Shown piece after piece: positions 1-6,483 of a DNA stretch of 8,911 nt (positions are counted from its first letter, which is position 1; every line of letters begins with the position of its first letter). The notes below the pieces were generated by a model. That model did not search any database. It was not told the origin of the DNA and saw nothing but the letters and a program-made list of their open reading frames with translations. Source of the stretch: Methylococcaceae bacterium (GTDB taxonomy: Bacteria; Pseudomonadota; Gammaproteobacteria; Methylococcales; Methylococcaceae); the NCBI GenBank assembly GCA_012026715.1, contig VEPB01000114.1:1-8911 (forward strand), given 5' to 3'. The position numbers and the translations under genes are program-made.

Positions 1-1037
1 AACAGGCCGTAGCGGACCAACTCGTTGCGGCGTGAGGGCACCAGCCACCCGCTCGGCGTGTGGCTCAACGCAATCCAATAGTAATCGGAGGCTGTGAGAC
101 CGGCCTGGCTGGGGCCGCTGGCCTCGGGCGTTCCCGAGGAAGACTGGAGGTCCTGACGCAAGGGATAAATGCGCGACCAGGTCCAGAGCTCCCGGTCGGA
201 CATCCGTTGGCCGCTGGGAGATTCCTGCAGCCACTGCCACACGGTGGGATAACGGGTTGCAAAGGTTTCCCCCCGTTTAAACATGAATCCCCATTCCAGA
301 TCGGGACTGGCGCTCTTGAGCCAATAGCCTTCCCGGTTTAGCAGTTCGACGCCTTGAGATCCAGGATCCTTCAAGCCGTCCAAACGCTGCAGAAGATCTT
401 TGCCCAGGTAGTTGATGATGGCGATGCCGCGACGCTGCCCTTTTCCGTCAAACAGGGGAGTGGCGAGCCGAATCAAGGGCTTATAGGGGATCTCGACCTG
501 GGTTCCTTCGATGTTCAGGTCGAGGGGCGAGATGTAGACCGCTCCCTGCGCGAGCTTGATCGCATCGGTGAAGTAGTAGCGGCTACTCTTGGGCTGGAGT
601 TTTTCGTCCGCGATGATCTTGGCCTTCCCCGCCGACAGATCGACCCGGACACGCTCCATCCCCGTTTCATCGATATAGCGAGCCTGATCGTAAATTTGCT
701 TGGCTTCGACGAAAACCGCGAATTCCTGTTGGACCTCGACGATATTCACCGCGCCCTCCGCATCGAGGTAACGCTGCAGAGCGGGCGCCCCGGCGATCAG
801 CCGGAGGTCGCTCAAGATGTCGGCGATCCTGACGGAAACGTGGCTCACCCGGCGCTCGATCCGGGCCTTTTCGGCGATGGCCTCCTGGTTGAAGCTGCCT
901 TCCAGCTCGATCCAAAGGGTCAGGCCCGTGCCTGCGGTGATCAGTACCCCCAGCGCTGCGAAGGTCTTGCGGAACGACGGCCAGTCGATACCCCGCCTAA
1001 GATCGTGATTGGAAGAGCTGGGGGGACGCTTAAACAT
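1..1037 (-). CDS. Membrane sensor protein with double-Cache domain (N-terminal 345 residues, C-terminus off the window)
   Basis: An uninterrupted reading frame runs from ATG at 1037 to the left edge, so the protein is cut at its C-terminus. Residues 1-22 are a basic cytoplasmic leader and about 23-45 form one membrane helix (FAALGVLITAGTGLTLW). The rest looks periplasmic: a helical stretch at 50-115, then QARYIDETGMERVRVD at 118-133, YYFTDAI at 154-160, VYISPLDLN at 167-175, PLIRLATPLFD at 187-197 and IAIINYLG at 205-212. A second sensory lobe starts at ELLNREGYWLK (231-241). These are the hallmarks of the dCache ligand-binding fold (dCache_3-like) found at the front of sensor histidine kinases and GGDEF/EAL proteins. 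The output domain is not in the window, so kinase versus cyclic-di-GMP enzyme cannot be decided. The gene lies 67 bp downstream of the redoxin fusion gene on the same strand, so cotranscription is possible. No clear ribosome binding site precedes the ATG. Confidence 0.82.
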   Translation of the reverse strand, partial: MFKRPPSSSNHDLRRGIDWPSFRKTFAALGVLITAGTGLTLWIELEGSFNQEAIAEKARIERRVSHVSVRIADILSDLRLIAGAPALQRYLDAEGAVNIVEVQQEFAVFVEAKQIYDQARYIDETGMERVRVDLSAGKAKIIADEKLQPKSSRYYFTDAIKLAQGAVYISPLDLNIEGTQVEIPYKPLIRLATPLFDGKGQRRGIAIINYLGKDLLQRLDGLKDPGSQGVELLNREGYWLKSASPDLEWGFMFKRGETFATRYPTVWQWLQESPSGQRMSDRELWTWSRIYPLRQDLQSSSGTPEASGPSQAGLTASDYYWIALSHTPSGWLVPSRRNELVRYGL

Positions 1038-1104
1038 GGTTGATAGGCCACAGGAACGGCCGGAATCGCTTAATTTCTGCCCATGGACCGAACCGGCAGG
1101 GCGA

Positions 1105-2343
1105 TCAAGGTTGTCGGACGATCAAATAAATTCCCAGCCCCACCATCACCGCGCCGCTCAGCAGCTTGAGCCAGCGGCCCTCCCGCTCCTGCAGCCGGTG
1201 CTGGCTGAGCGTGACCACGCCTATCCCTAGGATGATGACGTCGTCCAGCATGTACGCCAGGTTGTACAGCAACAGATACCCATAGTAACGGATGCCTTCC
1301 ATCTGGTGGAGCGTCAGGATGCGGGTGAAGAGGGCCGGAAAACCTGAGGTACAGAGGAACTCCACGATCTGTACCAGTACCGCCAGCACCACCACACCGA
1401 TCAGCGCGCCGGTCAGGTTTTCGGCCTGGAGTACCGCGCGCATGCGGGTATAGATGCCAGGCTTGGCGCTCTTGGGGATGGACAGCGAGACGCCGCGTCC
1501 GAAGATCCAGAAATCCTTCAGGTTGATGGCCCCGGCAGCGATGGCGATGACGGCGATCGCCAGTTCCGACAGCCGCGACAGTCCGATGAACAGGAACAGG
1601 TTTAGCCAGGCCGCCATGAACAGGTAGTAGGCGATGCCTTCCACCAGCACGAAGCTGCCGGCGATCACCACCATGCGGCGGCGGTCGCCCATGGGGGCCA
1701 GCAGCGAGATCATCAGCAGCAGGACCCACATGGAACACGGGTTGAAGCCGTCCAGTAGCCCCATGGCCAGAGTGAAAGCCGGCAGGCCCACGTCGTCCAG
1801 AGAAATCTCCCGCCCGAACAGGGTGACGCGGAACGCTTCCGGTTTGGCTGGGCCGCTGGTCATTTCTTCCGGCTTGCAGCTCAAGGATTCCTCGGCCTCG
1901 CAGCTGGACTTGTCGCCGTTGGCCGAAGCGGCCGGGTGGACAGCGCCCGTCAGGGCCGAGAGGATCAGGTCGCCGCTATGGGCTTCTTCGGAATAACCGA
2001 CGATCAGCTGGCCGCGCACCTGGAACGCCGGTACCCTGGGCGACGCCCCCGGTTGGGCCTGTGCCAACTGCTTGAGCCGGTCGAGAGCCGTGGGATCCTG
2101 GCTGACATCACGGAGGGTGATGCGCAACTGGGGAAATTTACCTTGCAGTTCGCCGAGAAAGGTTTCGGCCTGCCGGCAATGGGGGCAGCCTTCGCGGACG
2201 AAGGCCTCGATGTCGGCGCTCTGCGGGGCCGCTGAATCCGTTGCTGGCGAACCGGGATCGGCTGCCGCGAGGGGCAGGGCGACCAGCAGTTTCAGGGCGA
2301 GCACGAGGGTCGGGAACAGGCGCAACACGGTTCGGCTTTTCAT
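1105..2343 (-). CDS. Redoxin (CPHC) fused to CcdA/DsbD-like transmembrane electron-transfer domain
   Basis: The 412-residue protein starts with a signal peptide (1-28, cleavage likely near LPLAAA-DP). A thioredoxin/glutaredoxin-like domain follows (about 43-134) with the active site CPHC at 53-56 and the cis-proline context RVPAF at 103-107. A linker (135-180) carries two more cysteines, C148 and C156. The C-terminal half (about 183-410) has six or so hydrophobic helices, with one conserved-type cysteine in NPCSM (C203) and one in FLCTSGFP (C331). This is the arrangement by which CcdA and the DsbD beta domain pass electrons through the membrane. I infer that the protein carries reducing power from the cytoplasm to a periplasmic redoxin domain on the same chain, for example to reduce disulfides or mature c-type cytochromes. 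The substrate is unknown. It is transcribed divergently from uvrC. The start is ATG at 2343, placed directly before the signal peptide; the ribosome binding site is weak. Confidence 0.85.
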   Translation of the reverse strand: MKSRTVLRLFPTLVLALKLLVALPLAAADPGSPATDSAAPQSADIEAFVREGCPHCRQAETFLGELQGKFPQLRITLRDVSQDPTALDRLKQLAQAQPGASPRVPAFQVRGQLIVGYSEEAHSGDLILSALTGAVHPAASANGDKSSCEAEESLSCKPEEMTSGPAKPEAFRVTLFGREISLDDVGLPAFTLAMGLLDGFNPCSMWVLLLMISLLAPMGDRRRMVVIAGSFVLVEGIAYYLFMAAWLNLFLFIGLSRLSELAIAVIAIAAGAINLKDFWIFGRGVSLSIPKSAKPGIYTRMRAVLQAENLTGALIGVVVLAVLVQIVEFLCTSGFPALFTRILTLHQMEGIRYYGYLLLYNLAYMLDDVIILGIGVVTLSQHRLQEREGRWLKLLSGAVMVGLGIYLIVRQP

Positions 2344-2378
2344 GGCGTGAGGCGGCAGTCGGGCGAGAGCGTTACCAG

Positions 2379-2386
2379 ATTATAAT
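2379..2386. promoter_or_regulatory. Overlapping divergent -10 elements between the redoxin fusion gene and uvrC
   Basis: The 70-bp gap between the two divergent genes contains TATAAT at 2381-2386 on the plus strand. ATTATA at 2379-2384 is TATAAT on the minus strand. Start codons lie 28 bases to the right (2414) and about 36 bases to the left (2343), suitable distances for short leaders. No good -35 box is visible on either strand at 16-18 bp, so strength and use are uncertain. Confidence 0.5.
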
Positions 2387-2413
2387 GGAGCCTCGTTTTC
2401 CGGTTGCGCCGCC

Positions 2414-4261
2414 ATGACCACCGATCCGGAGCCTCTCGCTCCTGCCCGTTTCGATATTCCCGCGTTTCTCAAAGCACTTACCCAGCGGCCGGGCGTCTAT
2501 AAGATGCTGGACGAACGTGGCGAGGTGATCTATGTCGGCAAGGCCAAGAACCTGAAGAAGCGGGTGTCCAGCTATTTCCTCAACAAGGAGGCGGCACCCA
2601 AGCAGCAGGCCATGGTCGCGCGCATCGCCTCCATCGAGGTAACCGTCACCCATACTGAGGGCGAGGCGCTGCTGCTGGAAAGCCAACTGGTCAAGCGCTT
2701 CCAGCCCCGCTACAACATTACGCTGCGCGACGACAAAAGCTTTCCCTATATTCACGTGTCCACCCAGCAGAGTTTTCCCCGCGTCAGTTTTTATCGGGGA
2801 TCGAGGCGCAAACAGGGGCGGTTTTTCGGGCCTTACCCCAGCGCCGGCGCCGTGCGGGAGAGCCTCAAGCTGCTGCAGAAGATTTTTCGGGTGCGCCAGT
2901 GCGAGGATTCGTTTTTCAAGAATCGCAGCCGGCCCTGCCTGCAGTACCAGATTGATCGCTGTACCGGACCCTGCGTCGATTTGGTCACGGAGGAAACATA
3001 TGGCGAGGACGTCAACGACACCGTCATGTTTCTGGAGGGGGATGGCAAGAAACTGATTGACGAACTGGTCGGCCGCATGGAGAAAGCGTCAGCCGAACTG
3101 CTGTTCGAGAAGGCCGCCCGCTACCGCGACCAGATCGCCAACCTCAGGGCGCTGCTGGCGCGCCAGGCGGTCACCGGCGAACACGGCGACATCGATATCA
3201 TCGCCTGCGCCATCAAGGGCAGCTTGGCCTGCGTGGTGATGCTGTTCATCCGCGGCGGCCAGCAAATCGGCGACCGCTCGTTCTTTCCCCGCATGGTGGA
3301 GGAGCATGATGCCACCAGCGTGCTGGAAGCCTTCATCGCCCAGTATTACCTGACCCGCCAGGTGCCGCGGGAAATCCTGGTCAGCCACGACCTCGTCAAT
3401 TGCAGCTTGCTGGAGGAGATGCTCGGCCGCCAAGCCAAGCATGCGGTGCAGATCAGCCCCAGGACACGGGGCGAGCGGCAGAAGCGGGTGCAGTTGGCGC
3501 TCACCAACGCGGAAAATGCGCTGGCCGCCAAGCTCGCCAACCAGCAGGATTTGTACGGACGTTTTCTCAGCCTCGGGCAGGAGCTGAGTTTGGAGATAGT
3601 ACCCGCCCGGCTCGAGTGCTTCGATATCAGCCATACCCAGGGTGAGCAGACGGTCGCGTCCTGCGTGGTGTTCGATCGGCAGGGGGCGGTCAACTCTGCC
3701 TATCGCCGCTTCAACATCGAGGGTATTCAGGCAGGGGACGATTACGCGGCGATCGGGCAGGCGGTGGCACGCCGATATCGCCGTATCAAGCAAGGGGAAT
3801 ATGAAGTGCCGGACATCCTGCTGATCGATGGCGGCAAGGGCCAGGTGCGCGCTGCGGAGCAGGCGTTGGCGGAGGTGGGGATGGAGTCGGTCTATCTGCT
3901 GGGAGTGGCCAAGGGTCCCGACCGTAAGCCCGGAATGGAAATGCTGTTTCCCAAGGGACAAAACGAGCCTATCCTATTGCCCGCCGATTCCCCAGCCTTG
4001 CTCCTCATTCAGCAAATTCGCGATGAGGCGCACCGGTTTGCCATAACCGGACACCGACAGCGGCGGGGCAGGGCCAAGAGCCGATCGACCCTGGAGAGCA
4101 TCGAAGGATTGGGCCCCAAGCGCCGCAAGCAACTGTTGCAGCAATTCGGTGGATTGCGGGAGATCGGTCGGGCCGACGTGGAAGCCTTGTGCAGCGTCGA
4201 AGGCATCAATCGCCAACTGGCACAGCGTATTTACGACACCTTTCACGAACCGGACGGCTGA
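2414..4261 (+). CDS. uvrC: UvrABC system protein C (excinuclease subunit)
   Basis: The 615-residue protein is close to the usual UvrC length. It makes both incisions around a DNA lesion after UvrB has been loaded by UvrA, in cytoplasmic nucleotide excision repair. The GIY-YIG nuclease domain is at about 25-103 (GVYKM at 27-31, VIYVGKAKNLKKR at 38-50, EGEALLLE at 82-89). Four cysteines at 163, 175, 183 and 187 (pattern C-x11-C-x7-C-x3-C) match the iron-sulfur cluster region of the family. A UVR motif for UvrB binding is at about 213-250. The RNase H-like second nuclease has DISH at 404-407, LLIDGGKGQV at 469-478 and RDEAHRFAITGHR at 536-548, giving D404, D472 and H540 as catalytic candidates. 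Two helix-hairpin-helix motifs end the protein (about 558-612). ATG 2414 gives the normal family N-terminus; its ribosome binding site is weak. pgsA follows after 2 bp. In E. coli uvrC is preceded by uvrY; here a divergent redox gene sits there instead. Confidence 0.98.
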   Translation: MTTDPEPLAPARFDIPAFLKALTQRPGVYKMLDERGEVIYVGKAKNLKKRVSSYFLNKEAAPKQQAMVARIASIEVTVTHTEGEALLLESQLVKRFQPRYNITLRDDKSFPYIHVSTQQSFPRVSFYRGSRRKQGRFFGPYPSAGAVRESLKLLQKIFRVRQCEDSFFKNRSRPCLQYQIDRCTGPCVDLVTEETYGEDVNDTVMFLEGDGKKLIDELVGRMEKASAELLFEKAARYRDQIANLRALLARQAVTGEHGDIDIIACAIKGSLACVVMLFIRGGQQIGDRSFFPRMVEEHDATSVLEAFIAQYYLTRQVPREILVSHDLVNCSLLEEMLGRQAKHAVQISPRTRGERQKRVQLALTNAENALAAKLANQQDLYGRFLSLGQELSLEIVPARLECFDISHTQGEQTVASCVVFDRQGAVNSAYRRFNIEGIQAGDDYAAIGQAVARRYRRIKQGEYEVPDILLIDGGKGQVRAAEQALAEVGMESVYLLGVAKGPDRKPGMEMLFPKGQNEPILLPADSPALLLIQQIRDEAHRFAITGHRQRRGRAKSRSTLESIEGLGPKRRKQLLQQFGGLREIGRADVEALCSVEGINRQLAQRIYDTFHEPDG

Positions 4262-4263
4262 TC

Positions 4264-4833
4264 ATGTTGTTCAATCTGCCCACCTACCTGACGCTGACGC
4301 GGATCGTGCTGATCCCGGTGGTCGTGATCCTGTTCTATCTGCCTTGGCACTTCGCCCACGTGGCCTGCGCGGCGGTGTTTGGAATCGCCGGCATCACCGA
4401 CTGGCTGGACGGTTACTTGGCGCGACGAATGAGTCAGACCACCCTGTTTGGCGCGTTTCTGGATCCGGTCGCCGACAAGCTGATGGTCGCGGTCACTTTG
4501 GTGCTGATCGTCCAGGGCGATCCCAATCCATGGGTGGCGGTCGCCGCCGCCGTGATCATTGGCAGGGAAATTGCCATTGCCTCGTTGCGCGAGTGGATGG
4601 CCGAGATCGGTCAGCGCAAGAAGGTGGAAGTTTCATGGTTGGGTAAATGGAAAACCACCGCTCAAATCACCGCAATCGAGGTCTTGTTGTTGGGCATGGA
4701 CGTTTGGAAGGAGCCGCTGCGGCAGGTTGGGCAGATTTTGTTGTTCGCTTCGGCTGTGCTAACTCTTTGGTCCATGGTTATTTATTTGAAGGCCGCATTG
4801 CCGAGTCTGATTCGCCGCGAATTTCAGCCTTGA
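4264..4833 (+). CDS. pgsA: CDP-diacylglycerol--glycerol-3-phosphate 3-phosphatidyltransferase
   Basis: This 189-residue inner-membrane enzyme joins CDP-diacylglycerol and glycerol-3-phosphate to give phosphatidylglycerophosphate, the committed step to phosphatidylglycerol and cardiolipin. The CDP-alcohol phosphatidyltransferase signature D-x2-DG-x2-AR-x8-G-x3-D-x3-D is complete at residues 46-71 (DWLDGYLAR, then GAFLDPVAD), so D46, D49, D67 and D71 are all present. The N-terminus LPTYLTLTRIVLIPV is the usual start of the family. Several membrane helices follow (about 14-27, 32-45, 72-85, 91-110, 134-146, 156-178). The frame is open upstream to an ATG at 4189 inside uvrC, but ATG 4264 gives the family-length protein. 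It begins 2 bp after the uvrC stop, so translational coupling is likely. The stop codon TGA forms part of the -35 box of the tRNA promoter downstream. Confidence 0.97.
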   Translation: MLFNLPTYLTLTRIVLIPVVVILFYLPWHFAHVACAAVFGIAGITDWLDGYLARRMSQTTLFGAFLDPVADKLMVAVTLVLIVQGDPNPWVAVAAAVIIGREIAIASLREWMAEIGQRKKVEVSWLGKWKTTAQITAIEVLLLGMDVWKEPLRQVGQILLFASAVLTLWSMVIYLKAALPSLIRREFQP

Positions 4834-4857
4834 CAGCAAGTTTCTGAGCCGTAAAAT
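4830..4857 (+). promoter_or_regulatory. Sigma70-type promoter of the tRNA-Gly/tRNA-Cys genes
   Basis: A perfect -35 TTGACA at 4830-4835 and -10 TAAAAT at 4852-4857 are 16 bp apart. Transcription would start near 4864, about 9 bases before tRNA-Gly. The bases after the -10 (ACGCGGC) form a GC-rich discriminator, as is common in stringently controlled stable-RNA promoters. The TGA of TTGACA is the pgsA stop codon. Inverted arms GAGCCG (4846-4851) and CGGCTC (4861-4866) flank the -10. Confidence 0.8.
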
Positions 4858-4872
4858 ACGCGGCTCAACAAC

Positions 4873-4948
<76 letters not shown>

Positions 4949-4956
4949 TATTCAAG

Positions 4957-4982
4957 AAAGCCGCGACATAACGCGGCTTTTT
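4957..4982 (+). terminator. Terminator-like hairpin between the two tRNA genes
   Basis: A perfect 9-bp stem, AAAGCCGCG (4957-4965) with CGCGGCTTT (4972-4980), has a 6-base loop and runs into five Ts (4978-4982). It lies 8 bases after tRNA-Gly and 13 bases before tRNA-Cys. No separate promoter for tRNA-Cys is visible in that space, so the hairpin may act as a partial terminator or processing signal rather than a complete stop. Confidence 0.7.
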
Positions 4983-4995
4983 CGTTTCAGGTTAA

Positions 4996-5069
4996 GGCTG
5001 AGTGGCAGAATGGTCATGCAGCGGCCTGCAAAGCCGTCTACGCCGGTTCGATTCCGACCTCAGCCTCCA
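4996..5069 (+). tRNA. cysT: tRNA-Cys (anticodon GCA)
   Basis: Acceptor GGCTGAG (4996-5002) pairs with CTCAGCC (5059-5065), followed by discriminator T and an encoded CCA (5067-5069). The anticodon stem GCGGC/GCCGT (5021-5025/5033-5037) closes loop CTGCAAA with anticodon GCA at 5028-5030. The T loop TTCGATT is standard. It is the second tRNA after pgsA, as in E. coli cysT. Its 3' end is the probable insertion target of the adjacent integrase. Confidence 0.97.
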
Positions 5070-5070
5070 T
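5040..5070 (+). other. Putative attachment site (attL) at the 3' end of tRNA-Cys
   Basis: P4-type integrases usually recombine in the T arm and 3' end of a tRNA gene, with int just inside the element. Here an int gene of that family starts 163 bp after the intact tRNA-Cys and points away from it. The matching copy at the other end is outside the window, so the exact core cannot be defined. The site is placed by context only. Confidence 0.5.
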
Positions 5071-5101
5071 TTCGACATCCAGGGCAATCCAATAGCATCC
5101 T

Positions 5102-5127
5102 GAAGCCAGCATCATTGCTGGTTTTCT
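5102..5127 (+). terminator. Terminator-like hairpin after tRNA-Cys
   Basis: CCAGCA (5106-5111) pairs with TGCTGG (5116-5121) around a TCAT loop. The stem extends outward through G-T and A-T pairs and ends in TTTT (5122-5125). It would end the tRNA transcript 33 bases past tRNA-Cys and shield int from read-through. It lies inside the element if the boundary is at the tRNA 3' end. Confidence 0.6.
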
Positions 5128-5146
5128 CGTTTATACTTCGCCCAGT

Positions 5147-5232
5147 GTTACCCCATAACGTCCGATGACATCTACCCCCAAGTGGGGGTAAATCCGGGGG
5201 TAACGTCACCAACTGCGCGAGGTGTTACCCCC
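5147..5232. repeat. Cluster of GTTACCCCC-family motifs upstream of int
   Basis: Five copies of one short motif occur in 86 bp: GTTACCCC at 5147-5154 (+), TACCCCC at 5173-5179 (+), GGGGGTA at 5184-5190 (-), GGGGGTAAC at 5196-5204 (-) and GTTACCCCC at 5224-5232 (+). The second and third form a palindrome with a 4-base centre. The third and fourth repeat GGGGGTAA at a 12-bp step. The last copy fills the gap between the ribosome binding site and the int start codon. Two weaker copies lie inside int (GGGGGTAA at 5365-5372, TTACCCC at 5397-5403). Position and mixed orientation suggest arm-type binding sites for integrase or for the AlpA regulator; that role is inferred. Confidence 0.65.
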
Positions 5233-6477
5233 ATGCCGCTGACCGATACCGCGATCCGTAACGCCAAACCGGGCGAGAAGCCCGTCAAGCTGGCCGATGA
5301 AAAAGGGCTGTTTTTGTTGATTGTCCCCGCTGGGGGAAAGTGGTGGCGATTGAAGTACCGCTTTGGGGGTAAGGAAAAATTGCTATCCCTTGGCACTTAC
5401 CCCGAGGTGGGCTTGAAGGATGCCCGCGACAAACGCGATGACGCCCGCAAGCAACTGGCCCAAGGCATCGACCCCGGCGAAACCCGCAAAGCCATGAAGG
5501 CGGCACAATCGGCCGATGCCGATACCTTCGAGGTGGTGGCGCGGGAATGGCATACCAAATTTTCCCCGACCTGGACCGCCGAGCACGCCGAGCGGATTCT
5601 AAGCCGGTTCCAGCGTGACGTATTCCCCTGGATCGGTGGCCGTCCCATTCGGGAAATCACGGCGCCGGACCTTTTGACGGTACTTCGCCGAATCGAAAGC
5701 CGCGGCGCTCTCGATACCGCCCACCGGGCGCACCAGAACTGCGGTCAGGTTTTCCGTTATGCCGTGGCCACTGGCCGAGCCGAGCGCGATCCCACCGGCG
5801 ATCTACGGGGCGCATTGCCACCGGCGAAGGACAAGCACCACGCCAGCATCACCGATCCCCAAGCCATCGGCGACTTGCTTCGCGCTATCGAGGGGTATCA
5901 AGGTTCGTTCGTCACGAAAAGCGCCATGCAATTAGCCCCGCTGGTGTTCGTGCGCCCTGGCGAGTTACGAAGCGCGGAGTGGTCGGAAATCGACATGGAT
6001 AAGTCCGAGTGGCGCATTCCTGCTGAGAAGATGAAGATGCGCGATCCGCATATTGTTCCCCTCTCGGTTCAGGCAGTGGCCATCCTGCGGGAAATTCGTC
6101 CACTCACCGGCCGCGGCCGTTACGTGTTCCCCTCCGCCCGTACTCCGAATGGTGACCGTTGCATGTCGGAGAACGCGGTACTCGCGGCACTGCGGCGGAT
6201 GGGGTATGCCAAGGATGAAATGACCGGACACGGCTTCCGGTCCATGGCTTCCACGCTGCTGAATGAACAGGGTTGGCACCGGGATGCCATTGAACGCCAG
6301 CTTGCCCATGCTGAACGCAATGCCGTCCGAGCCGCCTACAACTATGCGGAGCACCTGCCCGAGCGGCGCCGGATGATGCAAGCCTGGGCGGATTACTTGC
6401 ACGGGTTGAAAAAGGGAGCGGACGTTATTCCTATCAATGGCAAGAAAAATCCCGCTAATGAGACCGCGAGGAGATAG
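5233..6477 (+). CDS. int: P4-type tyrosine integrase
   Basis: The 414-residue site-specific recombinase would insert the element into, and cut it from, the adjacent tRNA gene. Residues 1-90 form the N-terminal arm-binding domain (DUF4102 type: MPLTDTAIRNAKPGEKPVKL). About 97-185 is the SAM-like core-binding domain, and 205-390 the catalytic domain. Catalytic residues by motif are R246 (RPGELRSAEW), H333 and R336 (GHGFR), H359 (QLAH) and the nucleophile Y369 (RAAYNYAEH), so the protein appears intact. The end RRRMMQAWADYL is typical of the family. The frame is open to an ATG at 5182, but ATG 5233 gives the normal family start and has an SD-like GAGGTG at 5219-5224. A motif copy between SD and ATG suggests autoregulation. 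The stop is 6 bp before the next start. Confidence 0.96.
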   Translation: MPLTDTAIRNAKPGEKPVKLADEKGLFLLIVPAGGKWWRLKYRFGGKEKLLSLGTYPEVGLKDARDKRDDARKQLAQGIDPGETRKAMKAAQSADADTFEVVAREWHTKFSPTWTAEHAERILSRFQRDVFPWIGGRPIREITAPDLLTVLRRIESRGALDTAHRAHQNCGQVFRYAVATGRAERDPTGDLRGALPPAKDKHHASITDPQAIGDLLRAIEGYQGSFVTKSAMQLAPLVFVRPGELRSAEWSEIDMDKSEWRIPAEKMKMRDPHIVPLSVQAVAILREIRPLTGRGRYVFPSARTPNGDRCMSENAVLAALRRMGYAKDEMTGHGFRSMASTLLNEQGWHRDAIERQLAHAERNAVRAAYNYAEHLPERRRMMQAWADYLHGLKKGADVIPINGKKNPANETARR

Positions 6478-6483
6478 TTGCTT

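Noticed and set aside
354..1043. 229-residue plus-strand open frame and other frames over 60-1230
   Set aside because: They lie opposite the minus-strand dCache frame, which has coherent family motifs and a membrane helix; the plus-strand products have no recognisable domain.
1070..1738. 222-residue minus-strand frame overlapping the redoxin fusion gene
   Set aside because: It is a shifted-frame shadow rich in Arg, Gly, Pro and His; the 412-residue frame contains all the membrane helices and cysteine motifs.
3089..3961. 290-residue antisense frame inside uvrC
   Set aside because: It is a long open frame opposite a fully conserved uvrC, expected in GC-rich DNA, with no domain and no ribosome binding site evidence.
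4189..4263. Upstream ATG extending pgsA into uvrC
   Set aside because: The added 25 residues are basic and unlike the family N-terminus; ATG 4264 gives the usual start and length.
5182..5232. Upstream ATG extending int by 17 residues
   Set aside because: The added stretch encodes the repeated GGGGGTAAC motif region; ATG 5233 starts the conserved arm-binding domain and has a ribosome binding site.
5070..5232. Search for a tRNA-Leu or other tRNA after tRNA-Cys
   Set aside because: No acceptor-stem pair, T loop or CCA consistent with another tRNA is present; the stretch holds only the hairpin and the repeated motifs.
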